In this document: positions 45,306 to 56,779 of the stretch, one piece after another
Numbering within the stretch: position 1 is the first letter of the stretch
How the letters are laid out: every line of letters starts with the position of its first letter
NCBI GenBank assembly: GCA_019671005.1
Contig: CM033719.1
Location: 26,896,750 to 26,960,749 of the forward strand
Source of the DNA: Hibiscus mutabilis
Lineage: Eukaryota > Streptophyta > Magnoliopsida > Malvales > Malvaceae
Length of the DNA stretch: 64,000 bases
Direction of reading: 5' to 3'
Position numbers and translations under genes: made by a program
The notes under the pieces: model-generated
The model's database searches: none
Told to the model about the DNA's origin: nothing
What the model saw: the letters and a program-made list of their open reading frames with translations, nothing else

Positions 45306-47961
45306 TGTCGCAACCTCTTTTTCGACGTTTTTTTTAAACAAAACAACGGAGTCACCACTAATTTTTTTAAAAGTTGTGGTTGGATCACCTAAAAACGGGT
45401 TATTTTAATAAAATTATTTTATTTTATTAAAACAACGATTTTGGTCTGCGAAAACTCAAAAATGGGCTCGGGAGTCGGTTACGCGTGGGGAAGGGTTAGA
45501 ACCCCACAACGCCCAAAAAAATTGGTACCTTGTCAATTACAAAAGGTTTTAAAGTCGGATTTTGTGAATCGATGTAAAGCTTAAATTATTGTCCGTTCAT
45601 AAGTTTAATTTTACTTTAACGGTCTTACTATCCGAAAATGAACTCCAATCACCGCCAACACTTCTAGCGCTAACCTGTCATTTCCATTTAGTAAGACACC
45701 CCATTACTTTAATTTCACTTTTTAAAGAAGCTTGATTTGTTGAAGATTTTTTTATTTATTCTAAATTTAAATTTATTAATCCTAAAAAAGGTCTAAGTGT
45801 TTTTCCTATTTAAGGATTTGAATTTTATTAAGTGTGTTTTATTCCTTGTGAAGAAAGTTTTATTTCAAAAAAGTTTCTATCTAAGGTTTGAAGAACATAT
45901 TCCTAAGGCAAACTTAATACTAAAGCAAACGAAAGCAAAACAAGAGAATTGGAATTCGAAGTTTTTTGATGGGCTTTGTTTAGTTTTATTTGGAAAAGAT
46001 TTTTATTTAAAAAAATATTTTGAGTTTATTTGAAGAGAGGTTTTTGTTTTTTATTCTTTTTATATTCGAGGAGTTTTTTTTCTTTTTCTTTCTTTTTGAT
46101 GAGTTGAAAAGGTTTTAGTTTTTTTATTTAAAATATATTTTTTGACTTTTTGTGATTTAAAGCTTTTATTCAAAATGTTATTTACCTTTTTTTGTATTTT
46201 AAAGCTTTTTATTTTTTTGTTTTAAATATTTGCTATTTTTTCTAAAGTTTTTTGATGACCTAAGAATAGAATTTTATTTTAGAAAGGGTGTTTATTTTTT
46301 TTTGTTTTTTCTAAGAAAATGTTAGTTTATTATTTTCTTTTTAACAATATTTTGAAAAGTTTTTTTTTTTTGATTTTTTTGTTTAAAAGCCTTTATTTAA
46401 AGAGATTATCTTCTTTTTGTACTTTAAAAGCTTTTTATTCTTTTTATTTAAAAATTTTACTTTTTTTTCTAAGTCTTTTTTTGATAATTTTGAAAAGTTT
46501 TTTGTTCTTTCTTTGTTTTAAAACTTTTATTCGATGCCTTTTTTTTATTCTTTTTGTCTTTTAAAATTTTTATTCAAAATGTTTTTTTAAGTTTTTATTT
46601 GAATTTTTTTTCGTTCTTTTTTATTTGAAAGCATTTTATTTAAGATATTATTTTTTTCTGTGTTTTAAAAGTTTTTTATTTTTTGTTTAAATATTTCACT
46701 ACCTTTTTTTTAAAATAAAAAACTTTATATTTAAAAATAATTTTTAAGAAAATTTTATTTACAAGTTTGGAAACCCTTTTTTTTAATTTTAAAGAAACTC
46801 TTTTTTCTCTCTTTTTTTTAAAAATGTTTTATTTTCCTGTATTTATTTATTATTTTTTAAACTAAAAAAGTTATAACAACATCATTTTTTTTTCATTTTT
46901 TTAGAAATCAAATGGATCAAACATCTCTTTATTTTATAACAACTTCATTTTTTCATTTTTTAGAAATCAAACATCACTTTTATTGTTTTTTTATTTATCA
47001 TTTTTTTCAAAAGAAAAACTTTCTTACTTCAACAACATCATTTTTAGTTTTTTTAGTAAAGTTTTATTATTTTTTTAAATTAAAAGATCTATTTCAAGAA
47101 AAACTACTTCTTAATTTTTAGAAAAATCAAATGAATGAAACATCATTTTCTTAAAAAAACAACATGTTCATGATGTTCTTCATTATTATTTCTTTTTTTT
47201 TCTTTTCTACCAAAACAATAACACTAAATATTTAAAAATTAACCAAACAACAAGATTAAAACATCCAAACCAACATCAAATACATCCTAAAAAAAGAAAA
47301 TTAATCAAAAATAAAATGAATAAATTTGAAATAAAAAAAGAATTTATACCGATGAAACGACGAGTTCCTAGCTTCTATTCCTTGCAAAAATTCGAACCAA
47401 CGCTATCCAAAACTTGAATAAATTCCAGCAACCTCCTAATAATTTTTAGAGATTTTTTCTAAGTATTTTTTAGATTTTTTTTCTTGTGTGTTCATCAATG
47501 GAGAATTGGGCACTATTTATAGTGTTTGAAGGATTGAGATTCAAAGCAATTTGAGGACAAAATCTCCATTTTCGTCTCATGAAATCATCCCAGCTTTAAT
47601 TTGTTGAAATTCAATTTGAATTTCATCCGATTGGCTCTAATTTGGGAGATTTTGCACCCCAACTTAATTAGGGTTCGAACTCATTTTCTTCCTTGTTATG
47701 CAGGTGAACGACAGCGGTGATGGGCGGCGACGGTGGCGTTAGACTCAGCCGACCGAGGCGAGTCGACCGGCACCAACCACGGCAGCTGTCGTGACCCAGG
47801 GGTGGCCGGGAAGAAACGGCAGCCAAGCTGCATGCGAACATGGGAGGAATCCCGCACGCGTGCAGTACACGCACCAGACGTGTGGCCGTGCGTGGGCTCC
47901 CTCCTTTTATATATATATATTTGTTATTTATTTATTTATTTTTGAATAATTAGTGACAACA
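45306..47961 (-). repeat. 3' LTR of the Tat/Ogre element
   Basis: 2656 bp, very T-rich on the plus strand at 45800-47200, and collinear with the 59715-62412 LTR with scattered substitutions and small indels. A minus-strand TATAAATAG-type promoter lies at 47513-47522. Confidence 0.9.
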
Positions 47962-47976
47962 GCTGCCCCTGATTTG
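47962..47976 (-). other. Polypurine tract of the Tat/Ogre element
   Basis: The minus strand reads AAATCAGGGGCAGC directly before the 3' LTR start TGTTGTCAC. The position and purine run fit the plus-strand primer. Confidence 0.65.
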
Positions 47977-48065
47977 CTTATTCTAGTGAAACAAGGATAT
48001 AGCAAAGAACATGTGGCACTAATTTTCACCATCTATCAATTTACCAGCCAACTCCGTTTTCCTGA

Positions 48066-48478
48066 TGCCCCAAATAAGTAGGCAGGTTTTATTCCCCAAA
48101 CGTCTGAACAGATAGATAGGTTTTATTCTCTATGTGCCCAAATAGGTGAGTAGGTTCTATTCTCCTTTCGCCTGAACGGATAGGCATATTCTATTCTCCA
48201 CGTGCCCGAATAGATAAGCAAGGTTTCATTCTCCTTATGCCTGAACGGATAGGCTGGTTCTATTCTTCAAGTGCCCGAATAGATGAGCAATGTTCCATTC
48301 TCCTTACGCATGAACAGATAGGCAGGTTCTATTCTCCATGTGCCCGAATAAATAAGCATGGTTCTATTCTCCTTTCGCATGAACGGATAGGCAGATTCTA
48401 TTCTCCACGTGCCCGAATAGATAAGCAAGATTCCATTCTCCTTTCGACTGAACGGATAGGCGGGTTCTATTGTTGAAG
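48066..48478. repeat. 69-bp tandem array in the Tat/Ogre 3' untranslated region
   Basis: Six units, each starting tgcccgaatagataagca (variants) and containing ctgaacggataggc and ttctattctcc. Since 69 is a multiple of three, the array gives spurious periodic open frames on both strands. The rest of 48479-49555 has no gene but repeats gccctttgcgggttttc three times (about 49333-49520). Confidence 0.9.
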
Positions 48479-49555
48479 AGTTTCTGCATACCTGCAATAT
48501 GATGCAATTATGTTGTGCATGCCCCTGAAGATGTCTAAACATGAATGCATGCTAAGCTTTAAACTTTTCCTTAGCTTGTTTTAATCTGGACAAAAGTCCA
48601 TGTTCACTGTCTTTGTCGTTCACATTCTTAGTATTTCTTTGCTTCATCAAACTATCGTCTTCTGCTTCGCCAATCTTTGAATGGTTGTTTTCTTCTTTAC
48701 TATTCTTTGTATCTCTTTGTATCTATTTACCTATTAAAAACAATACTCTTTCGCACATTCAACTATCATTGTAGTTGATACATCTGTAGAGTTTCAAGCA
48801 ATATTGTGTATGACAAGGCCCTTTTGAGGATCTTTATGAATTACCGTTAAAAATCCTCGAATGACACAGAATTTTAACCTTTTTCTTTCCAGGCTTATTG
48901 ACAAAGCGGTTGAGTATCAATTGCCCCTGATCATAACATGCCCCATATTCGAGGCTTAACAGGGGACCATGTCATAGTCCCTATGTTCTTAAATCATTTC
49001 CAGAGTAATACACGAAAATCTCTTGCACATTTTAATGATGTTTAAACCAAAATGACCATTAACCAAATAAAAGACATTCGTGTAAATGGGGCATTCAAAG
49101 AAGATAGGCTTAAAAGAAGAATCTCATTAATGTTGTGGTAAACATGAAAGAAAAGTACAAAAAAGGGTCAAACGACAAGTATCCAGATATCAAAGGTCCG
49201 AACTTTCCTCGAAACAACCTCGAGTGATGCCTTTGTAGAGAAAATTTCTTCCACTACAATAATGAATGAAGATATGAAATTCCTTCAGGATAGCCAAGCC
49301 TCTGAAGAGATTATTCGTTGTGTGTAATAATTAGAGCCGCCCTTTGCGAGTTTTCAACTCGAATTCTCCTTTGGTTTCAAGACGCCCTTTGCGGGTTTTC
49401 ATCTTGAACCCTCATTCTTTTTTTCTTTTTTTATATTTCTTTTTTCTCTTTTTTCTTCTTCATTTTTTCCTTTTTTTCTTCTTTTTCCTTTCGAGTGCCC
49501 TTTGCTGGTTTTCGCTATTTTTTTCCTTTTTTCTTCTTCATCATTTCATGCTTAA

Positions 49556-50556
49556 TATTTCTTGACTAAATCAGAATTTACTGGATTCTTGAGCTCGTCT
49601 CCACCTATTTCAGCCAGAATCAGCGCCCCTCCATCGAAAGCTTTTGATACCACATATGGCCCCTCATAATTCGGTGCCTATTTTCCTCGCGAATCCTTTT
49701 GGATTGGTAACATCTTCTTTAGCACGATATCACCTTCCCTGAACTTTCTCGGGTAGACTTTCTTGTTATATGCTCGTATCATTCTTCTTTGGTACATCTG
49801 GTCATGGCAAATTGCTTTCAACCTCTTTTCATCAATGAGGTTTAACTGGTCATATCTTGTTTGAACCCATTCAGACTCCTCTAGTTTTGCCTCCATTAAA
49901 ATACGGAGTGAAAGGATTTCAACTTCAATCGGTAGCACAGACTCCATTCCATATACTAGTGAAAACGGTGTTGCCCCAGTAGAAGTTCGTACAGCCGTTC
50001 AATGCAACTTCTCATGCCAATTGGTGTAAGTGTCAACCATCTTTGCGATTTATCTTCTTGATGTTCTTATTTGCAGCTTCGACATCCCCATTCATCTTTG
50101 GGCGATATGTTACCGAATTGTGGTGTTTGATCTGGAACTGTTCACAAACCTTATCTATCATCTTGTTATTGAAAATTGGATGCATTGTCGGTGATGATTC
50201 TCTTTGGTAAGCCATAGCGACAAATGATCTCTTTTTTCAAAAACTTGCAAACAACCGACCGGGTGACATTCGTGTAGGAAGCTGCTTCTACCCATTTTGT
50301 GAAGTAGTCAATAGCTAACGGTTACATCCATGCCCCACATTGAGAAGGGCCATGGGGCAGTCATGACATGAAGTGGTAAAAGAGGTGCATGAATCTTGTC
50401 AGCATATACCTGGCATTTGTGACATTTACGGGCATAATTGATACAATTTGTTTCCATAGTGGACCAATAATATCCAAAGCGCATAATTCTCCTAGCCATA
50501 GTAAAGCCACTAGGGTGAGTCCCACAAACCCCTTCATGCACTTCTTCTAATATCAT
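49556..50556 (-). pseudogene. Integrase of the Tat/Ogre element
   Basis: The minus strand first gives the zinc-binding domain: EEVHEGVCGTHPSG, then YARKCHKCQVYADKIHAP, with the HHCC residues (50556-50308). The core follows as PWPFSMWGMDV, but frame breaks separate it from TDNASN (visible only in the adjacent frame near 50190) and from YRPKMNGDVEAANKNIKK (about 50100). The C-terminal part (49947-49556) has VLPIEVEI, LEESEWVQTRYDQL, QRRMIRAYNKKV, GDIVLKK and a YEGPYVVSKAFDGGAL tail. Integrase would insert the cDNA; at least three frame changes make this copy dead. Confidence 0.85.
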
Positions 50557-50685
50557 TTGAGCTTCTTTAGCGTCTACGCACCTTAATAGCGTTTGATCTT
50601 GACTCTTTTTGTATAGAACCTCACCATCAAGGACGTAGCCTGTGGCTAACTTACGAATCGTTTTCTTGTCATTTTCAGTTGCCTG

Positions 50686-51255
50686 TTATGGATATTTTTG
50701 AGTTTTTATATACTGCAAAATGTCATGGTACCATGGAAGACCATCATCTTCCTCTTCCAAATTGCAACAATGGACCGGGAATTCTAACATTTGCACCTTG
50801 ATTGGTATTATTTCAGTACCATCACTAGCTTTAAACATGGCAGCCAGAGTAGTGAGGGCATCGACCATCTGATTATCCTCCATCGGGAGATGCTTGAAGG
50901 TGATTTTGTCGAACTCATTAATTAGTTCAAGAACTAACGAATGATATTTGATTAATTTTGCATCCTTAGTCTCCCACTCTCCGCTAATATGGTAAATGAC
51001 CAGTGCAGAATCTTTAAAAACTATTAAAACTTTGATTTTTCTTTCAATAGCCGCTTGCAGACCCAATAGACAAGCTTCGTATTCAGCCATGTTATTGGTG
51101 CATAAGAATTTTAACTGGCAAGAGAAAGGGTAGTAATTCCATTCTGGTGAAACTAAAATTGCCCCAATGCCACATCCCAATGCATTTGCAGCTTCATCAA
51201 AGTTCATCACCCAAGATTCCTTCGAGCTATTATTCTCGTCAATCGAAATGCACAT
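50686..51255 (-). pseudogene. Second (archaeal-type) RNase H of the Tat/Ogre element
   Basis: A 189-residue frame with the RNase H fold motifs in order: WVMNFDEAANALGCGIGA (first Asp), NNMAEYEACLLGLQAA (Glu), FKDSALVI (second Asp) and NQMVDALTTLAAM (third Asp). A second RNase H between the RT-linked one and the integrase is a mark of the Tat lineage. The four acidic residues are kept, although the neighbouring frames are broken. Confidence 0.85.
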
Positions 51256-51450
51256 TAGTTATTCATCAATAAAATTAAAGTTCAGTGCCTCGTAGTCTTT
51301 GGAAGCACGGTTTGCCAAAAAGTCTGCTATTGCACTCCCTTTTATTGCTTTCTGGCTTACATATTGGATATTGAATTCTGAAAGTAACATTTGCCAACGA
51401 GCCTTTTTTCCTAATAAGGCTTGTGCCTCTATCATGTATTTTAAGGGATT

Positions 51451-51951
51451 TTACTTCGATATCAACCATGTGGTGTGATATAACATGTACTGCCTAAGCC
51501 TCTTGGCTGTCCATATCAAAGCGCAACATAGTTTTTCAATTGGGGAATATCTAGTTTCACAATCTGTGAACTTCTTACTGAAATAATAGATTGCTTTGTC
51601 TTTCCTCCCAGTTTTATCATGTTGCCCCAATACACATCGTATAGAGTTTTCGTGAACGGTTAAGTATAGGATCAGAGGCTTCCCCGGAACATATGGTACC
51701 AAAATGGGTGGATTCGTCAACTGCCTTTTGATCTCCTCTAAGGCCACTTGGCATTCTTCATTCCATGCTCTTGAATTATTTTTTCGAAGCAATCTAAATA
51801 CAGGGCTGCATTTTTCTGTCAATTGGGAAATAAAACGGGAAATGTAATTTAACCTTCCAAGGAATCCCCGAACCTCTTTTTGTGTTCTAGGTGGAGGAAA
51901 TTCTTGGATGGCCTTAATTTTTTTCTGGATCGACTTTAATCCCATTTTCAC
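51451..51951 (-). pseudogene. RT connection and first RNase H of the Tat/Ogre element
   Basis: A frame with IQEFPPPRTQKEVRGFLGR and LNYISRFISQ (RT thumb/connection), then an RNase H-like part: LILYLTVHENSIRCVLGQHD, KAIYYFSKKFTDCETRYSPI and EKLCCALIWTAKRLRQYM. It is separated from the RT palm by a region (52078-51960) that continues the family sequence but with stop codons. Confidence 0.85.
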
Positions 51952-52078
51952 TTACAACAAATCCTAACAACTTTCCTGATCATACTTTAAAGGCGCATTT
52001 GGACGGATTGAGTCTCAACTGGAACTTTTTCAACCTTTTGAAAAGTTTTTCCAAGTTTTCAATGTGTTCCTCTTCCGA

Positions 52079-52942
52079 TCAGGATTTGGCTATCATATCA
52101 TCAACATATGCCTCTATCTCTTTGTGCATCATGTCATGGAACAAGGTTACCATGGCACGTTGGTAGGTTGCCCCTGCATTCTTTAAACCAAAAGGCATGA
52201 CTTTGTAACAAAAGGTTCCCCACCATGTTACAAATGTTGTTTTATTCATATTTTTTGGGCACATTTTAATTTGGTTGTACCCTGAGAATCCATTCATGAA
52301 AGAGAAAAGCGAATGCCCTGCTGTGTTATCCACCAGCGTGTCAATGTGCGATAATGGGAAATTATCTTTAGGGCTTGCCCTATTAAGGTATCGATAATCA
52401 ACACGCATTCGTACTTTCCCACTTTTTTTTAGAACTGGGACAATATTGGCCACCCATTCAGAATATTTAACCACTTTGAGGAAATCGGCGTCATACTACT
52501 TTTTTACTTCATCCCTGATTTTTAGGAGCATTTCAGGTTTCATCTCCTTAGCTTCTGTTGCATAGGCTTGCATCCGGGCTTGATAGGAAGTCGATGTATC
52601 ACAATGTCTGTGTTTAAACCAGGCATGTCTTTATATGACCAGGTGAAAATGTCCTTATATTCTTGTAGGAGCTTGATCAACTTGTGCCGAGTCTTAGTGG
52701 TGATAGAAGTGTCGATCTTCACCTTATGCCTTTCTTCTTCTAACCCGAGATTCAGAACTTCTAATTCTACCTCGTGAGGCATAATTTGCTTCTCTTTGCT
52801 TTCTAACATCCTGAGTACTTCGTTAGGTAGTTCATATTCTTCTTCATCTTTGCAGTCTTCGACCTCTTCTAAACTCATAGGCAACTCGAAGCCAATTTCT
52901 AAATTAGGTTCGAAGTTGTTTGTACCATTGATATCTGGAAAC
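52079..52942 (-). pseudogene. Reverse transcriptase of the Tat/Ogre element
   Basis: It starts after the candidate intron with FPDINGTNNFEP. Then come KLIKLLQEYKDIFTWSYKDM, SEWVANIVPVLKKSGKVRM and VDYRYLNRASPKDNFPLSHI, and the palm ends with GTFCYKVMPFGLKNAGATYQ and YVDDM. The first catalytic aspartate position, usually FMDGFSGYNQI, reads FMNGFSGYNQI, so the metal site lacks one carboxylate. A stop also separates 52540 from 52474. Confidence 0.88.
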
Positions 52943-53217
52943 CTGAAAGAAATAGAATATATATGGATACTACAAAATGGAGCACAAACAAAAGAATGAA
53001 ATGATTTTTTTTATTTTGGTTTTTAATTTGTTTTGGGCTTTTTTTACGATGCTTTAGTTAAAAATGAGAAAGTCTGCCACATAAGATTTATTGGAAAAAT
53101 ATCTTTTATTGATATAGGAACCATAATGGTTTTTGGCATTGACCTTTAACAAGAGATCTCTAATGCCTTCAGGTCTAAGGCAAAAGAGTTAGTTTCGAGC
53201 ATTACTCTATGGATGAC
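52943..53217 (-). other. Candidate Ogre-type intron between protease and RT
   Basis: On the minus strand, a donor at TTTTAG|GTCATC (53217) and an acceptor at tattctatttctttcag|GTTTCC (52943) flank 275 bases with stops in all frames. Joining the exons keeps one frame across PIAFR and FPDING. Ogre elements are known to carry a spliced intron at this place. Confidence 0.55.
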
Positions 53218-53412
53218 CTAAAAGCTATAGGAATTTCTTCTACAGTCAAGTTGTTCAGCTCCGAACAAGGGCGTATCATGGAGAGGTACTTGTTTCCCTC
53301 ATCCTCCTCTGATATGGCGTTAATGTTCAGCCCTTTAAAAGCTTTCTCGAGCTCTTTCTTTCCTTTCTCCTCCTCATCATTTATATCTTCGGGATTCATG
53401 ATGCCTCCCGAC

Positions 53413-54060
53413 CTAAAACTGTGACTGATAGGTGCCTAGACCAAACTGGTCTCTCTTTTTAGGGATCATCACGGGGTATGGCCTCTCCTGAAGCTGCTTG
53501 TCGAAGCCTTTACCAGCCTTTGCCCCTTTTCCCAAAGTCTGCTTGACTTGCATCTTTGCGTTATTTAACAATTTTGGTTCAGGGACCATGTTTCCTTCAG
53601 CGACAAAGGTAGCATTAACAAGCTCAAAAGTCCTGAAATGACACTCGAGTGCACCTTCATTTGTTTCTATATAAGGGGCGTCGGTTGATACCGAGGCGAT
53701 GATATCTTTTTCAGCTCTGACTATCACTAGCTGGCCATCGGCTATGAACAACTTCAATTTCTGATGCAAAGTGGAGGGGACAACCCCTGGAGTGTGGATC
53801 CAAGGGCACCCCAACAGGCAGCTATAAGTGGGCTTGATGTCCATCACCACGAAATCTATTTCAAAAGAAGATGGGCCAATTTGTAGGGGTATCTCTATTT
53901 TCCCCAAAACATCCATGTGGGTTTCATCGAACGCTCTCACGGTATTTTGGTATGCAGTCTGTGAGAGTGGTCAACTGACAGCTTTTTCAAGGTATCCAAA
54001 GGCTATTGTCAATAAGAACCCCTGGCAGCATGTGCCTCTTGCAGAGATATGAAGGGCTTT
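53413..54060 (-). pseudogene. Aspartic protease region of the Tat/Ogre element
   Basis: HISARG then VLIDNS (in the neighbouring frame near 54020) marks the active-site strand. The glycine that normally follows Asp-Asn is missing and the frame breaks there. Downstream the family sequence continues: VRAFDETHMDVLGKIEIPLQ, IDFVVMDIKPTYSCLLGCPW and IHTPGVVPSTLHQKLKL. A linker with no other domain runs to the intron donor at 53217. Confidence 0.8.
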
Positions 54061-56439
54061 GTAGGATCCCCGCCCAGCTGCCAGAATTTCTTCGTCATTG
54101 AATGTGATGAAATTATTTACCGCTATATTGTTGACCAACTTGTCCATCTTGTCAGTCGTTATCTCTTTTGGGACAAAAGTCTGATTCAGGATCTTTAAAA
54201 GGGCGCCACAGTGGCCCTTCGAACTCAGCAATAGAGATAGCATTGAAATTCTTACCGGGAGTTTATGGAGCTGCTCCACCACACTGTACTCACTATGCTT
54301 AAGTATCTTTAAAAATTCTTGAGCCTCCGATTCTTTCACTGGCTCAAGGTGAGTCTTGGGCTTCTCCATAAAGAAATCATTTTCTCCCTCAGGTTATTCA
54401 GTTGCTATCTTCCTCTGGGTGGCATCCCTATCTTCGGCCTCTGGTGGTGAGTAACACCTTCCACTTCTTGTAAAATTGCCCACCTGATTGGCCGGTTCTT
54501 TTTTTTCCTTCTCCTCCTGATGTATTTCCTGGGCCGTTACCGAGAAAGAGTAATTCCAAGGCACTTGTTTACTGTCATTGTATAGTAAAGGAGTATGTGC
54601 CTTTATAACCAGCTTCGGAATTGTTCCCTTCTCAGGCTCAGTAATTCTAACATTGGTATTGATTACTAAGGGCTTCATTCCCGTATAGTTCTTTTTTTGC
54701 AGGGCCTTCACCCGCGGCGCATACATTCAACGTACAACATTTTTCCTTCCCTTCAAAGAACTCAAACTCTTTGTTGTCCATCTTGTCTTGGACCAACCAA
54801 ACTTCTGAATTTAAAATAGCTTTGAATTTTATGTCCTCCCTCTTGATGGTACTCGCAGAAAGATTTACCATCCTCCTTTAACTTCCACGTCTTGTTTCTT
54901 AGTAGTCCAGCCTTCACCATTTGGGTTCATACCCATACCATAGGTGCCTTAACTTCCTCAACATATTCCTTAAACAACTTGCCTTCTTCTTCATCCACTG
55001 CATTTACTTCAGTCTTCTGGTGGTTGGGTAGTGGGTTATCTTTCGCGTCTGAAGTATCGAAAGATAACATGCCTAATTTTTGTAGATCATCTACTATTCT
55101 TTTGAAGGCAGTGCAGTTCTCAATGGTATGCCCATATTCCTAGCGTGGTATTCGCATTGAGCCTTCTCATCGTACCATGGAGGGTATGGAGGAGAAAATG
55201 GAGGAACGTGTCGTGGTAGCACCATCCGTGCTTCAACCAATTCAGAGAATAACTCAGCATACGTCATAGGGATATGAGGAAAATACGGCTTCTTATTTCC
55301 TTGATATTTTCGTTTATCATTTAGCGAATTTGAAGCCATAGGGTTGGTATTCTGGGCAACAAGCTTATTAAGGACTACCCCTTTTGAATAATTAGGGTTG
55401 TAAACACCTGTCATGCTGACTTCATTGTCTTTTTTCTTATATGGTTTCTTCATCTCTCCTCCATCGAGCTTTCCGCTCTTAACAGCTGCCAAAATGAATT
55501 CCCCGTTCATTAACATGTCTGCAAAACTCTTCGTCGCATGATTGATCATACGATCATACAAAGCACCTTTAAGGGTGTCCACAAACATATGTGTTATCTC
55601 ACTTTCTAGTAGTGGTGGCTGAACTTGAGCAGCCACATCCCGCTATCTCTGAGCGTATTGGCAAAAGCTTTTATTATGTCTTTGTTCCATCCCTTGCAAA
55701 ATAAGCCTGTTTGGAACCATATCAGCAACATGTTTGTACTGTCCACCAAATGCCCTTGACAAATCCTTCCAACTTCGGATGCTTTCTCGGCTTAACTAAT
55801 TGTACCAGCGAGTGGCGGACCCAAACAAGCATTCCTGGAAGCAATGAATGAGAAGTTTTTCATTTTCTAAGTACATCGACATTCTGGACAATACATGATC
55901 AGGTGGGCCTTGGGACACGTAGTCCCATCATATTTATCGAAGTCATGGGTCTTGAACTTCGGAGGAATTTTCAAGTTGGATACCAGACTCAGGTCTCTAG
56001 CATCAATGCCTCCATGGGTGTTCCCTTATTGGAAGGTCCTAATGATCTCCTCTAACTTGTCACAACGATCTTCAAGTTTTTTGTTCATGTTGACCTTATC
56101 AACAATTTCATCAAGGTCTGGGACCTCATGATCATGTACCACTCCCGGATTGACCACTAGCTCAGTTTGTACGCGAGCAGAAGATTCTACAAAGTTGAGA
56201 GAGAATTTGGCCTTGAACGGGGAGGCCTCTCTTGGTATTCCAAGGTGAATCCCCTGAAACTGTGGTAAAGTGATAACATCTTCTGGGTTATCTTGAGTAT
56301 CAGGGTTTTTGAACCCAAACATGGCCGCAATCTGACTAACTGTCTTCCTATACGCTAATTCAATCTCATGTTTTAAGTCGCTCTAAATCTTATCTAGCCT
56401 GTCCTGAGTACTCTTGTGGTTGATTTCGAGAGATGTCAT
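54061..56439 (-). pseudogene. Gag and gag-protease linker of the Tat/Ogre element
   Basis: Starts near the ATG at 56439 (MTSLEINHKSTQD). It includes KFKTHDFDKYDGTTCPKAHL (about 55940), AQVQPPLLESEITHMFVDTL, GALYDRMINHATKSFADMLM and a zinc-knuckle-like CEYH...GHTIENC, whose second half is one frame away at about 55140-55100. The linker (54870-54061) has FxGKEKCCTLN and GRCYSPPEAE blocks but no catalytic domain. Several stops and frameshifts. Gag would form the particle and bind the RNA. Confidence 0.75.
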
Positions 56440-56779
56440 TCTATCTTCAATACTTTTGTCAATTGCTCTGGTTTTGGAACAGGTACCGTATTTGTGACTT
56501 ACTATTTTTGATTTTTCTGTTTGGGTAAATTATTTCGGTTAAAATCTTATGTTATGTATATGTATGCAATGATATTAATCTAATGCAAAACAAACAAAGA
56601 AATGCAAGAAAGGAAAAGTGCGTGAATGTGATCGAAGAGCCATTGATTCCATAAAGTAATTTCCCAAAGAACGAACTCTTTATTAGATGGAAAGATCTTT
56701 ATTACAATAACTCCTCTATTTTATTTACAAATATCTTTCTACCCGAATACCTAATTCTTTTATTTCCTCTATCAGCTAT

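Noticed and set aside
46319..47121. Phe/Leu-rich open frames in the T-rich LTR, repeated at 60205-61017
   Set aside because: Pure composition effect of ttt-rich DNA; both LTRs carry the same frames.
48237..48476. Periodic 79-residue open frame (ERIGRFYSP-type repeats) and its opposite-strand partner
   Set aside because: The 69-bp tandem unit is divisible by three, so open frames arise on both strands without selection. It lies in the 3' untranslated region of the Tat element.
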